A stretch of 26,711 nucleotides of DNA from Stenocarpella maydis (Eukaryota; Ascomycota; Sordariomycetes; Diaporthales; Diaporthaceae), in assembly GCA_002270565.1 (NCBI GenBank), contig NQMI01000226.1, forward strand, positions 22,582-49,292, written 5' to 3'. The notes beneath the pieces were generated by a model. That model made no database searches. It was given only the letters and a program-made list of their open reading frames with translations, and was not told the origin of the DNA. Each line of letters begins with the position of its first letter. The stretch's first letter is position 1. Both the position numbers and the translations under genes were made by a program. Shown piece by piece: positions 1-8,644 of the stretch.

Positions 1-194
1 TAACTTTAATTAAAAATAAGTAATTAAGTATAGTTAGTTTTAATTGACGCTAACCTTTTTAATTATTTAGTTAGAAGTAGGTATTAGAGTTAATAAAAGT
101 TAATAAATATTATAAAATTAATCTATCTATTATTATATTTTATTTATTAAGAAACTATATTATTTTAATTTCATATTCTAGTTTTATATTAACG
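1..194. other. AT-rich intergenic DNA, no gene seen
   Basis: Strongly AT-rich sequence with no open frame of note and many TA steps, in keeping with RIP-mutated repeat DNA. No recognisable domain in any frame. It abuts the MITE that starts after the TA at 195-196. Confidence 0.5.
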
Positions 195-621
195 TAGGGT
201 ACCATGAAGTAACCAGGACCTGGATGTGGCCACCCTGACTTTTCATATAAAGAACGTCTGTGCCAACCCTGCTAAAACCCTTAAACTAGGCCTAATATGG
301 ATGCAAATTTAAGTATAGCTAAAAGTTTATATAATTTACTTCCTATATTTATTATAGGAATTTTGAATTTATTGTATAAGCTATATTAGAAAAATAAAAT
401 TATAAGGGTCTAAAATCGAATTTCTTTAATAATTAGGCAAAAGAAAGTCTAAAATATGAGAAAAAAATACTATAGATTATTTTCATACTTATAATCAAAC
501 CCTGAAAATTTGGTTCATTTTGGGCCTATTTTGAGGGTTTTAGTAGGCTGTGTACGGACGTTTTTTATATTGGGAAAGCAGGGTGGCCATTTCCTGGTTC
601 TGGACACTTCCTGATACCCTA
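195..621. mobile_element. MITE, Tc1/mariner-like, with TA target duplication
   Basis: A 423-base non-coding element (197-619) flanked on both sides by TA (195-196 and 620-621). The left end begins GGGTACCATGAAG. The reverse complement of the right end begins GGGTATCAGGAAG. The two arms stay alignable for roughly 105 bases (about 197-303 and 514-619), sharing for example GGCCACCCTG, AACGTC and CTAAAACCCT. The middle (about 304-513) is AT-rich and has no coding potential. A TA duplication with long inverted repeats and no transposase is typical of MITEs mobilised by Tc1/mariner/Fot1-type transposases. The family assignment rests only on the TA and the general structure. Confidence 0.75.
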
Positions 622-827
622 TGTTATATTTTTTTTATTTTAAATAATAGTTACTTCTTAAGTATTAGGTTGGTTTAAGGGTTAACTAAAGTTAGTATAT
701 ATAGTACTAAAAACTACTTACTAATAAAAGCTACTCACTGGTAACGTTATGTGATAAACGTCACTCTATCTTTGTGATTTCCAAACCCAATCACAATATC
801 TACCTCATCATCAAACATCATTAAGCC
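622..827. promoter_or_regulatory. Upstream region of the phosphodiesterase gene
   Basis: The first part (to about 780) is AT-rich like the MITE flank. The last 50 bases before the ATG at 828 are pyrimidine/CA-rich (tcacaatatctacctcatca), as is usual for fungal 5' UTRs. No clear TATA box can be singled out in the AT-rich DNA. The MITE therefore ends about 200 bases upstream of the start codon. Confidence 0.35.
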
Positions 828-1536
828 ATGCCGGGATCCTCACTCTGGCTGACGCCGCCACCCACTCACCCCCTGTACGGGGTCATCGCCAAGCTCATCG
901 AAAGCACCCTTCCGGACCAGTTCCCCGCCGCGTCCCCGCGCCCTCCGGTCTTCTCCCCGCACATGACACTGACGTCCGAGATTGGCCCCAGCATCTACGG
1001 CGATCAGCCCCAAAAATGGCTCGACAGCATCCCGTTCCCGGCCGCGGCAGGAGCGGTGGTGCGCTTTGAGGCTGTCAAGACGCAGGACTTCTACTTTCGC
1101 AGATGCTACATCAAGTGCGATTTCGAAGGCGCGAGGGACGTCGCGGCTATTGCTCGGGCCCGCGGGGTTGAGGGCGAAGACGCGGTTGGGCCAAAGACCG
1201 AGTCTTGGCTCGCCCAGTGGAAGGAGGCTTTCGGTCCTCATATAAGTCTGATGTAGTAAGTTCCCGTAGCCTCTCGCCTCTCTCTCCTCTCCCCTGTCCC
1301 TCCGCCCCCCAAGGGATTATCTCGGCAGGATGAAGGTAGTTGACAACATCTGCAGTGGCGATCTCGAAATTGGCGAGGATGAGCTTAAGCTGATTGAAGA
1401 CGTCGTGAAAGAATCTGGCGTTGTGCTTGGGAATTCGTCTCATAACATGGGGGGCTGGGAAGGCGGCATAGTGTGGCTTGTGCCAACCGATCTAGGCATT
1501 GAGAATTGGAAGCCAATCGCGACAAGAATGCTGTGA
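828..1536 (+). CDS. 2',3'-cyclic-nucleotide 3'-phosphodiesterase, CPD1-like (two exons)
   Basis: Predicted 2H phosphoesterase of the fungal cyclic phosphodiesterase family, which opens ADP-ribose 1'',2''-cyclic phosphate, a by-product of tRNA splicing. The two hallmark histidine motifs are present: HMT at residues 45-47 (in SPHMTLTSEI) and HIS at 138-140 (in PHISLM). The N-terminus SLWLTPPP and the C-terminal part GGW.GG...LVPTD...WKPIATRML also fit the family. Exon 1 is 828-1252 and exon 2 is 1329-1536 if the donor is GTAGTA at 1253 and the acceptor is CAG ending at 1328. This gives 210 aa, a normal family length. The better-looking donor GTAAGT at 1256 would create a UAG at the junction with either nearby acceptor (AG at 1312-1313 or 1327-1328). 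The family's usual tyrosine after HISLM is missing. The gene lies beside RIP-mutated DNA but has normal GC content itself. The domain call is firm; integrity of the junction is uncertain. Confidence 0.8.
1253..1328 (+). other. Predicted intron of the phosphodiesterase gene
   Basis: A 76-base, very pyrimidine-rich intron with donor GTAGTA and acceptor GGCAG. A more canonical donor (GTAAGT, 1256) overlaps it but would put a stop codon at the splice junction. No strong branch-point consensus is visible. Confidence 0.45.
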
Positions 1537-2309
1537 GGACCGCAGCACTAGGCTTTTGATTCGCTCCTGGAGGCTTATACATGGTTGCTGCTTATCGCCG
1601 GCTTCCAGGAACAGCTTGACCTCAGATCATTTGACCTAACCAAGCCTCGAATCATCCAAGGGCTCCTGCATGCTTCATCATATCCACAATGTCCTAGTCA
1701 CCAAACGGTGAAAGGTTACTTGTTCTAGTATGGATCGCTACTCGGCCCTGAAGGCAACGTCAAAAAGTGGAAATGAAGACATTTAGAAATCGCAATAGGA
1801 CCTCTCACCTCGTCCAGGCCTACACCACACCCCCTCATATACATTTAAGTATTTAAAGACCCACAAGAGGATCTAGATTACAAATAAGGGAACTGACGTT
1901 GAGAAATAGTCCCTCTACCTTGGCATACGGCTCTATGAATGGGTTCTGCTATAGGGAATTTCTATTAGCAACATCGAATTTATTGCATTTAGATCCGACT
2001 CGGTGTTACCCTAGATTTTGTCGTTAACAAGCCAGAAAGCCCAATATATTTTGAAAGGTGTCTAGTATAATCCCCCAGGTGGCACGATAGCTGCTGTTAA
2101 GGATCTCAGAAACTTTAACCTATTAATGAAGGGGTGATAAATGGGCAGCTGTTTAGTTAAGTAACGTAGTTTACCAGAAAGTAGACCGTATCAGTAAGTG
2201 GATCAATTTTGCAATACTCACCAACTTCTGTCAACCCTAGCACCCACCCAGGGCTAAATAAGTAATACAATTTAGCACTAATTACTACCAACTGCACTTA
2301 ATTGCCTAT
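1537..2309. other. Intergenic DNA, nothing recognised
   Basis: About 770 bases of mixed composition following the stop codon at 1534-1536. It becomes more AT-rich towards the LTR that begins at 2310. The frames are short and show no family motif. The first part should contain the 3' UTR of the phosphodiesterase gene. Confidence 0.5.
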
Positions 2310-2696
2310 TGAAAACGGGCCAGAGGGAGCGAGAGGACCAAAACCTCCACACGCACAAAAAGGCACACGTTGTGCCAGAGCCCTGATCAAGCAACCACCT
2401 CAAGAGGAGCGTGGAAGGCAAGAAGAGGAGCCCCTGACGCGATAAGAGAGTTATGAGGGGAATAGAGGGTGCCAAAAAGAGAGTGCAGAAGAAGAGGGCA
2501 CAAGAAAAGATTTCACAGTACACACGTATATATCAGACAGATATAAATTCATAGGGTATAAAAAGGTTAATTCTCTAGGACTAGAAATTTCTCAAAAGTA
2601 ATGCAGGAGGGCCCCTTTTTATAGCCTTGGGGAAGATGCTAAGGCTGGTTTTCCTCCGGATTCCGAAACATGCCGGTTCCCCTAGACCCCGGAACA
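2310..2696 (-). repeat. LTR of element-2 family, reverse orientation (copy 1)
   Basis: Read on the minus strand it starts TGTTCCGGGG and ends CCCGTTTTCA, so it has the TG...CA ends of an LTR. It is 387 bases long. It matches the LTR at 3897-4285 almost exactly, with differences only in the first 100 or so plus-strand bases. It matches the plus-strand LTRs at 8256-8644 and 19163-19572 with many transitions. On the minus strand it holds a TATA-like stretch and the GTGTGTACTGTGAAATC region. The flanking pentamers do not match, so no target duplication supports a simple solo LTR. Confidence 0.85.
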
Positions 2697-2955
2697 ATAT
2701 AATACCCTTATACGCCTATTAAAAAGATAGGAATATTATTTAAATATATTATATTAAAATACATTAAAATATTACTTAAGATGTTATTTATATAGTAATA
2801 AATTATAATAGGTTTACCTAATATATGCTTAGTTACTTAAAAAACTAATACTAAATATAAAATATTATAGGATATTTATATTCTTTTATAATTTAAATAT
2901 TATAAAATATAGCCTAAATATCCAGCTTTATAAACTAAAAGGCCCTAGCTAAGGA
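2697..2955. repeat. AT-rich segment duplicated at 4286-4544
   Basis: This 259-base AT-rich stretch next to the LTR appears identical to 4286-4544, which borders the LTR at 3897-4285 on the same side. It begins atataataccctt and ends ggccctagctaagga. The repeat stops at the NNN gap here but continues into unique sequence in the other copy. No coding potential was seen. It may be a genuine segmental duplication or an assembly artefact at a contig end. Confidence 0.8.
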
Positions 2956-2958
2956 NNN
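2956..2958. other. Assembly gap (NNN)
   Basis: Three Ns. One side ends in a copy of the 3897-4544 block; the other side resumes inside an LTR of the same family. The join should not be trusted. Confidence 0.9.
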
Positions 2959-3122
2959 AGATAGATATAAATTCATAGGGTATAAAAAGAGTTATTCTTT
3001 AGAACTAGAAGTTTCTTAAAAAGTAATGTAGGAGGGCCCCTTTTTATAGCCTTGGAGGCAATATTAAGGCCGGTTTTCCCCCTAGATCTTGGAATATACT
3101 GGTTCCCCTAGACCCTGGAATA
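2959..3122 (-). repeat. Partial LTR of element-2 family, reverse orientation, cut by gap
   Basis: On the minus strand this is the first 164 bases of the LTR, starting TATTCCAGGGTC (TG mutated to TA) and running to the gap. It is more diverged from the 2310 and 3897 copies than those are from each other, mostly by transitions. It is immediately preceded, in element orientation, by the same polypurine tract (aaagaggggtg) and internal sequence that precede the 3' LTR at 19163. It is therefore the 3' LTR of a reverse-oriented copy. Confidence 0.8.
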
Positions 3123-3896
3123 CACCCCTCTTTAAACAATTATAGAGTATAAATAAGTAATAGTTTGCCTAAAATAATTAAAATTATTTCCCTCTTTTAA
3201 TTAGATAATATAGCTGAATTTAACTCTATTAGACCCTTTATAGCTCCTAGTTTCTACCCTGCTTATTGCTACTTTTATTTTACTATAGTAGCCTTGGTCT
3301 ATAGTTCTTTTCCTCTTACTTAATAGCCTTCTTATATATATAGAATTAATAGCTGTTATTAATTATAGGCATAGGAATCCAGTAATTTGCTTCTTTAGTG
3401 CTTACCTACTTGCCTATATTCTAGTTATGCTCCTAAATTAATATAATTCTTATTATAGCAGGTGATAGGTAATATGATAATGGTATAGCTAGAATAAAGG
3501 ATAGAGATAATAATGAAGACCTTAAGATGCCTAATCACTTAGGGGTTATCCTACCTGTATTTATATTTCCTTCTAGAGATATATCCCTAATACTTACCTC
3601 CAATATCTACTATAAGAGAAGTCTAATAGGATTACCTTATAGCATTCCAGCCCTACTCTAATCAGGCATCTATAGAGCAGTTCTTACTTCACTTAGCATC
3701 CTAAGGCCATCTTCTTCATATATTCATACTCTATCTGCCTAAGATAGAGGCTTAGGTATCTTAAAACGATTATTATAAAACCTAAGCCCAGATATTATAA
3801 TCAGATCCTTTACAGCTACCCTAGGTATCTTAGATATCAGAACGGGTGGCTAGTCCTTCTAGCTAATAGGGGGAATAGGAGTTTTACTTACCCTAG
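3123..3896 (-). pseudogene. 3' end of element-2 internal region (C-terminus of protease-like frame), reverse copy
   Basis: Read on the minus strand, this 774-base stretch aligns end to end with about 18389-19162. It covers the C-terminal part of the accessory Ulp1-like frame, the following spacer and the polypurine tract. Shared landmarks include TTCTGATATCTAAG, AGATGCCTGATTAGAG and GGTCTTCATTATTATC. At 3896 it joins an LTR directly, so everything upstream in the element (gag, pol, first accessory frame and most of the protease-like frame) is missing. It is heavily RIP-mutated and not functional. It serves as a second, independent witness to the 3' organisation of element 2. Confidence 0.8.
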
Positions 3897-4285
3897 TGAA
3901 GACGGGCCATCAGGGAGAGCGAGAGGAAAAAACCTCCACATACACAAAAAGGCACACGTTCTGCCAGAGCCCTGATCAAGCAACCACCTCGAGAGGAGCG
4001 TGGAAGGCAAGAAGAGGAGCCCCTGACGCGATAAGAGAGTTATGAGGGGAATAGAGGGTGCCAAAAAGAGAGTGCAGAAGAAGAGGGCACAAGAAAAGAT
4101 TTCACAGTACACACGTATATATCAGACAGATATAAATTCATAGGGTATAAAAAGGTTAATTCTCTAGGACTAGAAATTTCTCAAAAGTAATGCAGGAGGG
4201 CCCCTTTTTATAGCCTTGGGGAAGATGCTAAGGCTGGTTTTCCTCCGGATTCCGAAACATGCCGGTTCCCCTAGACCCCGGAACA
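3897..4285 (-). repeat. LTR of element-2 family, reverse orientation (copy 2)
   Basis: A 389-base LTR, starting TGTTCCGGGG on the minus strand and ending CCCGTCTTCA. After the first 100 or so plus-strand bases it is identical to 2310-2696 as far as can be read. On its 5' side (minus strand) lies the duplicated AT-rich segment 4286-4544. On its 3' side it abuts the internal fragment 3123-3896. It is either the 5' LTR of an internally deleted element or a later LTR inserted into an older copy. Confidence 0.85.
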
Positions 4286-4544
4286 ATATAATACCCTTAT
4301 ACGCCTATTAAAAAGATAGGAATATTATTTAAATATATTATATTAAAATACATTAAAATATTACTTAAGATGTTATTTATATAGTAATAAATTATAATAG
4401 GTTTACCTAATATATGCTTAGTTACTTAAAAAACTAATACTAAATATAAAATATTATAGGATATTTATATTCTTTTATAATTTAAATATTATAAAATATA
4501 GCCTAAATATCCAGCTTTATAAACTAAAAGGCCCTAGCTAAGGA
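4286..4544. repeat. AT-rich segment, second copy of 2697-2955
   Basis: Identical by eye to 2697-2955 in the same orientation and at the same distance from an LTR. Beyond 4544 the sequence continues as ttatagagtttcc, where the first copy meets the gap. No gene seen. Confidence 0.8.
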
Positions 4545-5174
4545 TTATAGAGTTTCCTTTATTAGGGGGAGTAGGTACTAATCCTGCTATATAATTTTAT
4601 TTAATATATAATAATCTATATATAATTGCTAGCTTTTATTAGCCTTTTTAACTAAGAGTATTAGAGCTATTATAACCGAGGAGCTAGTCCTAACCTAGCC
4701 CTTATTATAAACATTAATTATCTACCTTTAGAGTCTGAGCAGATAATCCTATACTATATTATATAAGGAATCATAAAGGAAAGATAGTATGAATATATTC
4801 TCTTACGGGTTAAGTTAATATAATAATTAAATTATCTTTAGTATAAGGCTAGGCTAGAGGCCTACTCCTTATTAAAGAGTAGTGTAAAGTTATATAGCTC
4901 CTTTAATAATATTAGTAAATACAGGATCTTTAGGATAGGAGGTCGTCTTAATTTAAGTGTAGGTATTAATATAATTAATATTATCTTATAATATTTAATA
5001 TTAATTATAAAAATATTGAATACCTCTTAATATAAGGTATAAAATACTTATATATTAGCTATATATCTTAAGATCTTATAAATAAAACCTAGCTAATTCT
5101 ATCTTACTACTAATTTAATAATTAGCCTATCTACTCTTTAAATTACAAAATATTCCTCTATTATATTTAGGATA
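4545..5174. other. AT-rich RIP-mutated DNA, unassigned
   Basis: About 630 bases with dense TA steps and stop codons in all frames. Short stretches look like decayed coding sequence, but no motif could be tied to a known transposon family. It lies between the duplicated LTR block and the 5' LTR of element 1. Confidence 0.4.
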
Positions 5175-5341
5175 GTACTATTACAGGGTGGAACCCTAGG
5201 TATTAGCGCGATCCGGCTCCCTCCGGACCCACTTAGGATTCCATATATAAGAGCGCGGATTCCAGACTTGTAGAATTTTCCTTCTTCTTTTTCTATCTTT
5301 ATTAAACCTGCCGGTTATTACGCCAGGAGTTAGGCTTAACA
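5175..5341 (+). repeat. Probable 5' LTR of Ty3/gypsy element 1
   Basis: A short GC-richer block beginning near ATTACAGGGTGGAACCC. It has a TATA-like catatataaga (about 5241-5252) and a pyrimidine-rich stretch ccttcttctttttctatc, and it ends near GGCTTAACA. The next bases, ccgttggtataattgag, sit where a primer-binding site would be expected. A gag-pol remnant follows in the same orientation. The edges are estimated and no second copy is in the window to confirm them. Confidence 0.45.
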
Positions 5342-5879
5342 CCGTTGGTATAATTGAGTCGAAATCTTTCCTATAGTTTCTTTATGATTTTCTAGTAAAT
5401 AGGAACTTTAGATAAAATATTAGGAAAAATACCTTAGTAAAGTACTAGAGATAATAGCAAGGCAGGACCTTTAAGGCCGCCGCGCCCAGAAAAGAAGTTT
5501 TATGCGTGATAACTAACTACCTAGAGTTAGCCCTATCTTTGTAGTGCTATAAAAATTAGGCGTCCTAAAGGGTATTAAGTAGCGCCCAGAAGTATGAGTG
5601 GTATGGACAATTAGAAACGCGGATATTGAGATGTGCAATTACGCCGCGAGTTAGTGCCCCAACTCATGCCCCAACTAGCACTACAGCTAGCGCCCTAATA
5701 CCAGCTATACCCTCAACCTGATGCTACCCCGGCAGCTAACACCCCTACCACCTTAGAGACCGGCCCCATTTGCATGGAAGGCAACCCCGGGCCCTATAGC
5801 TCTAGCAGGCTCCAATCTATCCCCAACATTGTATTTAGCTAGGGCCCTGTGGGACCCTAGCGTAAGGCTTTAGCCTGGC
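5342..5879 (+). other. Leader and N-terminal gag region of element 1
   Basis: Follows the probable LTR. The first part is non-coding leader. From about 5460 the composition is richer in GC and CCA/GCC codons, as in a proline-rich gag N-terminus (for example ccccaactagcactacagctagcgcc). No clean frame could be followed. Confidence 0.35.
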
Positions 5880-6600
5880 CGGCCTAGAACGGAAAGCTAA
5901 ATAAATATATTAATTTCCAAGCCTCTTTGGTTTTAAAACTATAGGTGGATAGGCCTGCAGGCTATATTGGTGGTAGCTAGGTCTGGTATGGGATATACTA
6001 GTGCTTAAGTACTAAAGCTAGGTTTAAGATATGCAGTTTTTAGGAAAATAAGGGAATTAATAGCGATTTTAATCTTAGGAAGTTAATGGCTTATATAGAT
6101 TATACCTTTTCTTTAGTTATTTATAAGGAAAAGAGGTAGGATAACCTTATAAGGCTTAGGCAAAAAGATAGCCAGCCTTTTAGGAAGTTTATTATGGACT
6201 TTAAGAGTGCTCTTGTGAGAGCAAGGGGGTATGCTTGGGATAATGAGCCCTAGGTAATATGGCTATACTAGGGTATATCTGAAGTCCTAAAGAATAAGCT
6301 GATTACTATTGTACTACTAATAGAGTTTAAGAAGTATATAGCGGCTATCTAATAGATTGCCTGGAGTTTTGAGTAGATTAGGGAATTTAAGGCGCTATAC
6401 TAGAGGCTGTATTGTAGTAAATAGGTATCTTATATAGCATTGGGTATAGCCCCTATATTAGCTTAGTTGGGTTCCGCCTTAAGTAATTAAGAATAATTAG
6501 GCTACCTAGTGGTAGACGTAGATAGCGATATTATTATATGTATGAACTGTTTCTTTAAGGGGGCCTCCTAAAAGGGGAGGAATGGAAACCGCCCTATAAA
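5880..6600 (+). pseudogene. gag remnant of Ty3/gypsy element 1
   Basis: Capsid-like Gag of a fungal Ty3/gypsy retrotransposon, with stop codons at CAG/CAA/TGG positions. Recognisable stretches include FQASL at the start, then RLRQKDSQPFRKFIMDFKSA and LVRARGYAW, followed by LKNKL and the EFKKYI...AWSFE helix region. This is the layout of the retrotransposon Gag domain (PF03732 type). Near 6540 a CMNCFFKGG stretch may be what is left of a CCHC zinc knuckle. The frame contains many TAG/TAA codons, so no protein can be made. It is followed by the pol remnant in the same orientation. Confidence 0.65.
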
Positions 6601-6899
6601 GGAAGGAAAGTAGTAGCGTGCGAAATGGGTTTTTAAAGAGGAGAGAGAGAGCTATGTTCAAAACAGACTATACGGGCATTATAATATATTAGGGTACTTT
6701 ATATATTAATGCCTATATATACTACCCTAAAACCCAGCCTAGACTAGAGGGGATTTAAAAATGAGGATTAGTGCTACCTAGGTAACCTAGCTCTAACTAT
6801 CTAAAGAATGGGTTACGGAGTTTAAGCTATTAGATTTAGAAAAAAAGTAGCTCTAAGGTAAAATTAGACCCTAAAGTACGAGGAAGTTACTTAGTCAAC

Positions 6900-8255
6900 C
6901 TTAATCCTAGAAGTTATAATAACAGAATCTACTTATATTTATATAATTATTAATAAGGTAGATTAAAATATTACTTTAGTTAATAAAAAGTGCAAGTGCT
7001 TTATTATAATTAATAATGAAACCGCCTAATAAATAAGTATTCCCGCTCTTCTTATAGAGCTAAGGAAGATAAAGGGGGTAGTAGAAGGTATGGTGCAGGC
7101 TATAGCTATGGGAATTATAAAGTTTGGGCTGGAAGTTATAGGCTATTATAAGAATGTTATTGCTCATGTGATCTCTAGCCTCCATTTCCTAGTAATACTG
7201 GGCAAGCTATAGCTTATTGCTAATGGAGTATATTTTATACTATATAAAGCGAGACTCTAATATGGAAGGGCAGAAACTTGGGTTCCTTATACAAGCTAAT
7301 AAATGCTTTTAGGTAGGATTAAGAAACTTAAGGAAGTAAGGTTAGTATTAGGATCCACCCTTCTCTTATATATAAGGAGAGTTAAGTAAACTTATAAGAA
7401 AGCTGTAATAAAGCTAGTAGTTTTTACTATTATAATAGAGGATATTAATAAAGTACTAAGTATAAAGAAGCTTAAGGTAGAGGAAGAGCTTTATAAGAAG
7501 ATTCCTTTAGAGTTTTATAACCTACTGCTGCTTTTTATAAAGAAGGAAATAAATAAGCTAAACCCTTATAAACCTAGCGTGGACTATGAGATCTATCTTA
7601 AGAAGGATGAGTAGGGAAGAGAGGTTCTTATACTATTTAGACTGCTTTATAATATGTCTTGAGAAGAATTGCTAATCTTAAAGAAGATACTCCAAGAACT
7701 GCTGGGTAAGAGTTTCATTTAAGCTAGCAGTAGTAAGGCTGGGGCTCTAGTAATCTTTATATAGAAGCCGGGGGGCGGATTATAGTTTTATTGCAACTAA
7801 CACGCCCTAAATGCTATTACTAGGGCGGATTGGTATCCCCTACCCTGAATTATAAAAACCTTATACAACCTTATAAAAGCTAAGTAGTTTATAAAGGTAG
7901 ATATAGTTTAAGCATTCCATAAGGTTGGAGTTAGGGAAGGCAACTAATGGAAGATAGCTTTTTATATAAGATATAAGCTTTTTAAATGGGTTATTATACC
8001 TTTTAGCTTAATAGGAGTGCTAGCAATATTTTAGAGGTATATTAATTCTATCCTCTAGGACCTTTTAGATAAGTGCTACTCTATATATACAGATAATCTT
8101 CTTATATATATAGATAGAACCTAAGAAGAATATATAGAAAAAGTATAAGAGGTTCTTAAGAGGATAATGAAGTATAGACTGCACTTAGACCCAGATAAGA
8201 GTAAGTTTGCTTAAAAATAGGTTAAGTACCTTAGGTTTATTATTAAGGCTGGTAT
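6900..8255 (+). pseudogene. pol remnant of Ty3/gypsy element 1 (protease to reverse transcriptase), truncated
   Basis: The protease-like part lies around 6900-7260 (LRKIKGVVEGM, then VISSLHFLVILGKL). Reverse transcriptase follows from about 7480. Its landmarks are SSSKAGALVIFI then KPGGGL, HALNAITRADWYPLP, FIKVDIV.AFHKV and PFSLIGVLAIF.RYIN. The catalytic region reads SIYTDNLLIY (about 8080-8110), where the second Asp of the usual YIDD has become Asn by G-to-A. The frame ends with KYLRFIIKAGIVP, the well-known block just before the RNase H connection. It is cut there at 8256 by an LTR of the element-2 family. RNase H and integrase of this element are not found elsewhere in the window. There are many RIP-type stops; it is non-functional. 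Confidence 0.85.
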
Positions 8256-8644
8256 TGTTCCAGGGTCAGGGGGAACCGGCATGTTTCGGGATCCGGAGGA
8301 GAACCAGCCTTAGCATCTCCCCCAAGGCTATAAGAAGGGGCCCTCCTGCATTGCTTTTAAGAGATTTCCAGGCCTATAGAATCAATCTTTTTATACCCTA
8401 TAAATTTGTATCTATCTAATATATATATATATACTGTAAAATCGTTTCTTATGCCCTCTTCTTCTGCCTCTCCTTTTTAGCACCCTCTATTCCCCTTATA
8501 ACTCTCCTATTGCATTAGGGGCTCTTCTTCTTGCCTTCTATACTCCTCTTAGGGTGGTTGCTTAATTAGGGCTCTAGCAGAATGTGTGCCTTTTAATATA
8601 TATAGAGGTTTTATCCTCTTACTCTCCTTTTTAGCCTGTTTTCA
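8256..8644 (+). repeat. 5' LTR of element 2
   Basis: A 389-base LTR starting TGTTCCAGGGTC and ending GCCTGTTTTCA. It contains a TATA-like tttttataccctataaa and the run of TA repeats at about 8419-8433. It differs from the 3' LTR at 19163 mainly by C/T and G/A changes, as expected after RIP. It is inserted within the reverse transcriptase frame of element 1. Confidence 0.85.

Noticed and set aside
2278..2523. Minus-strand frame of 81 codons (and its twin at 3888-4112)
   Set aside because: Lies within the LTR in both places; hydrophobic leucine-rich translation of CT-rich LTR sequence, not a gene.
8207..8419. Plus-strand frame of 70 codons across the RT/LTR junction
   Set aside because: Runs out of frame from element 1 RT into the LTR; a by-product of the insertion.
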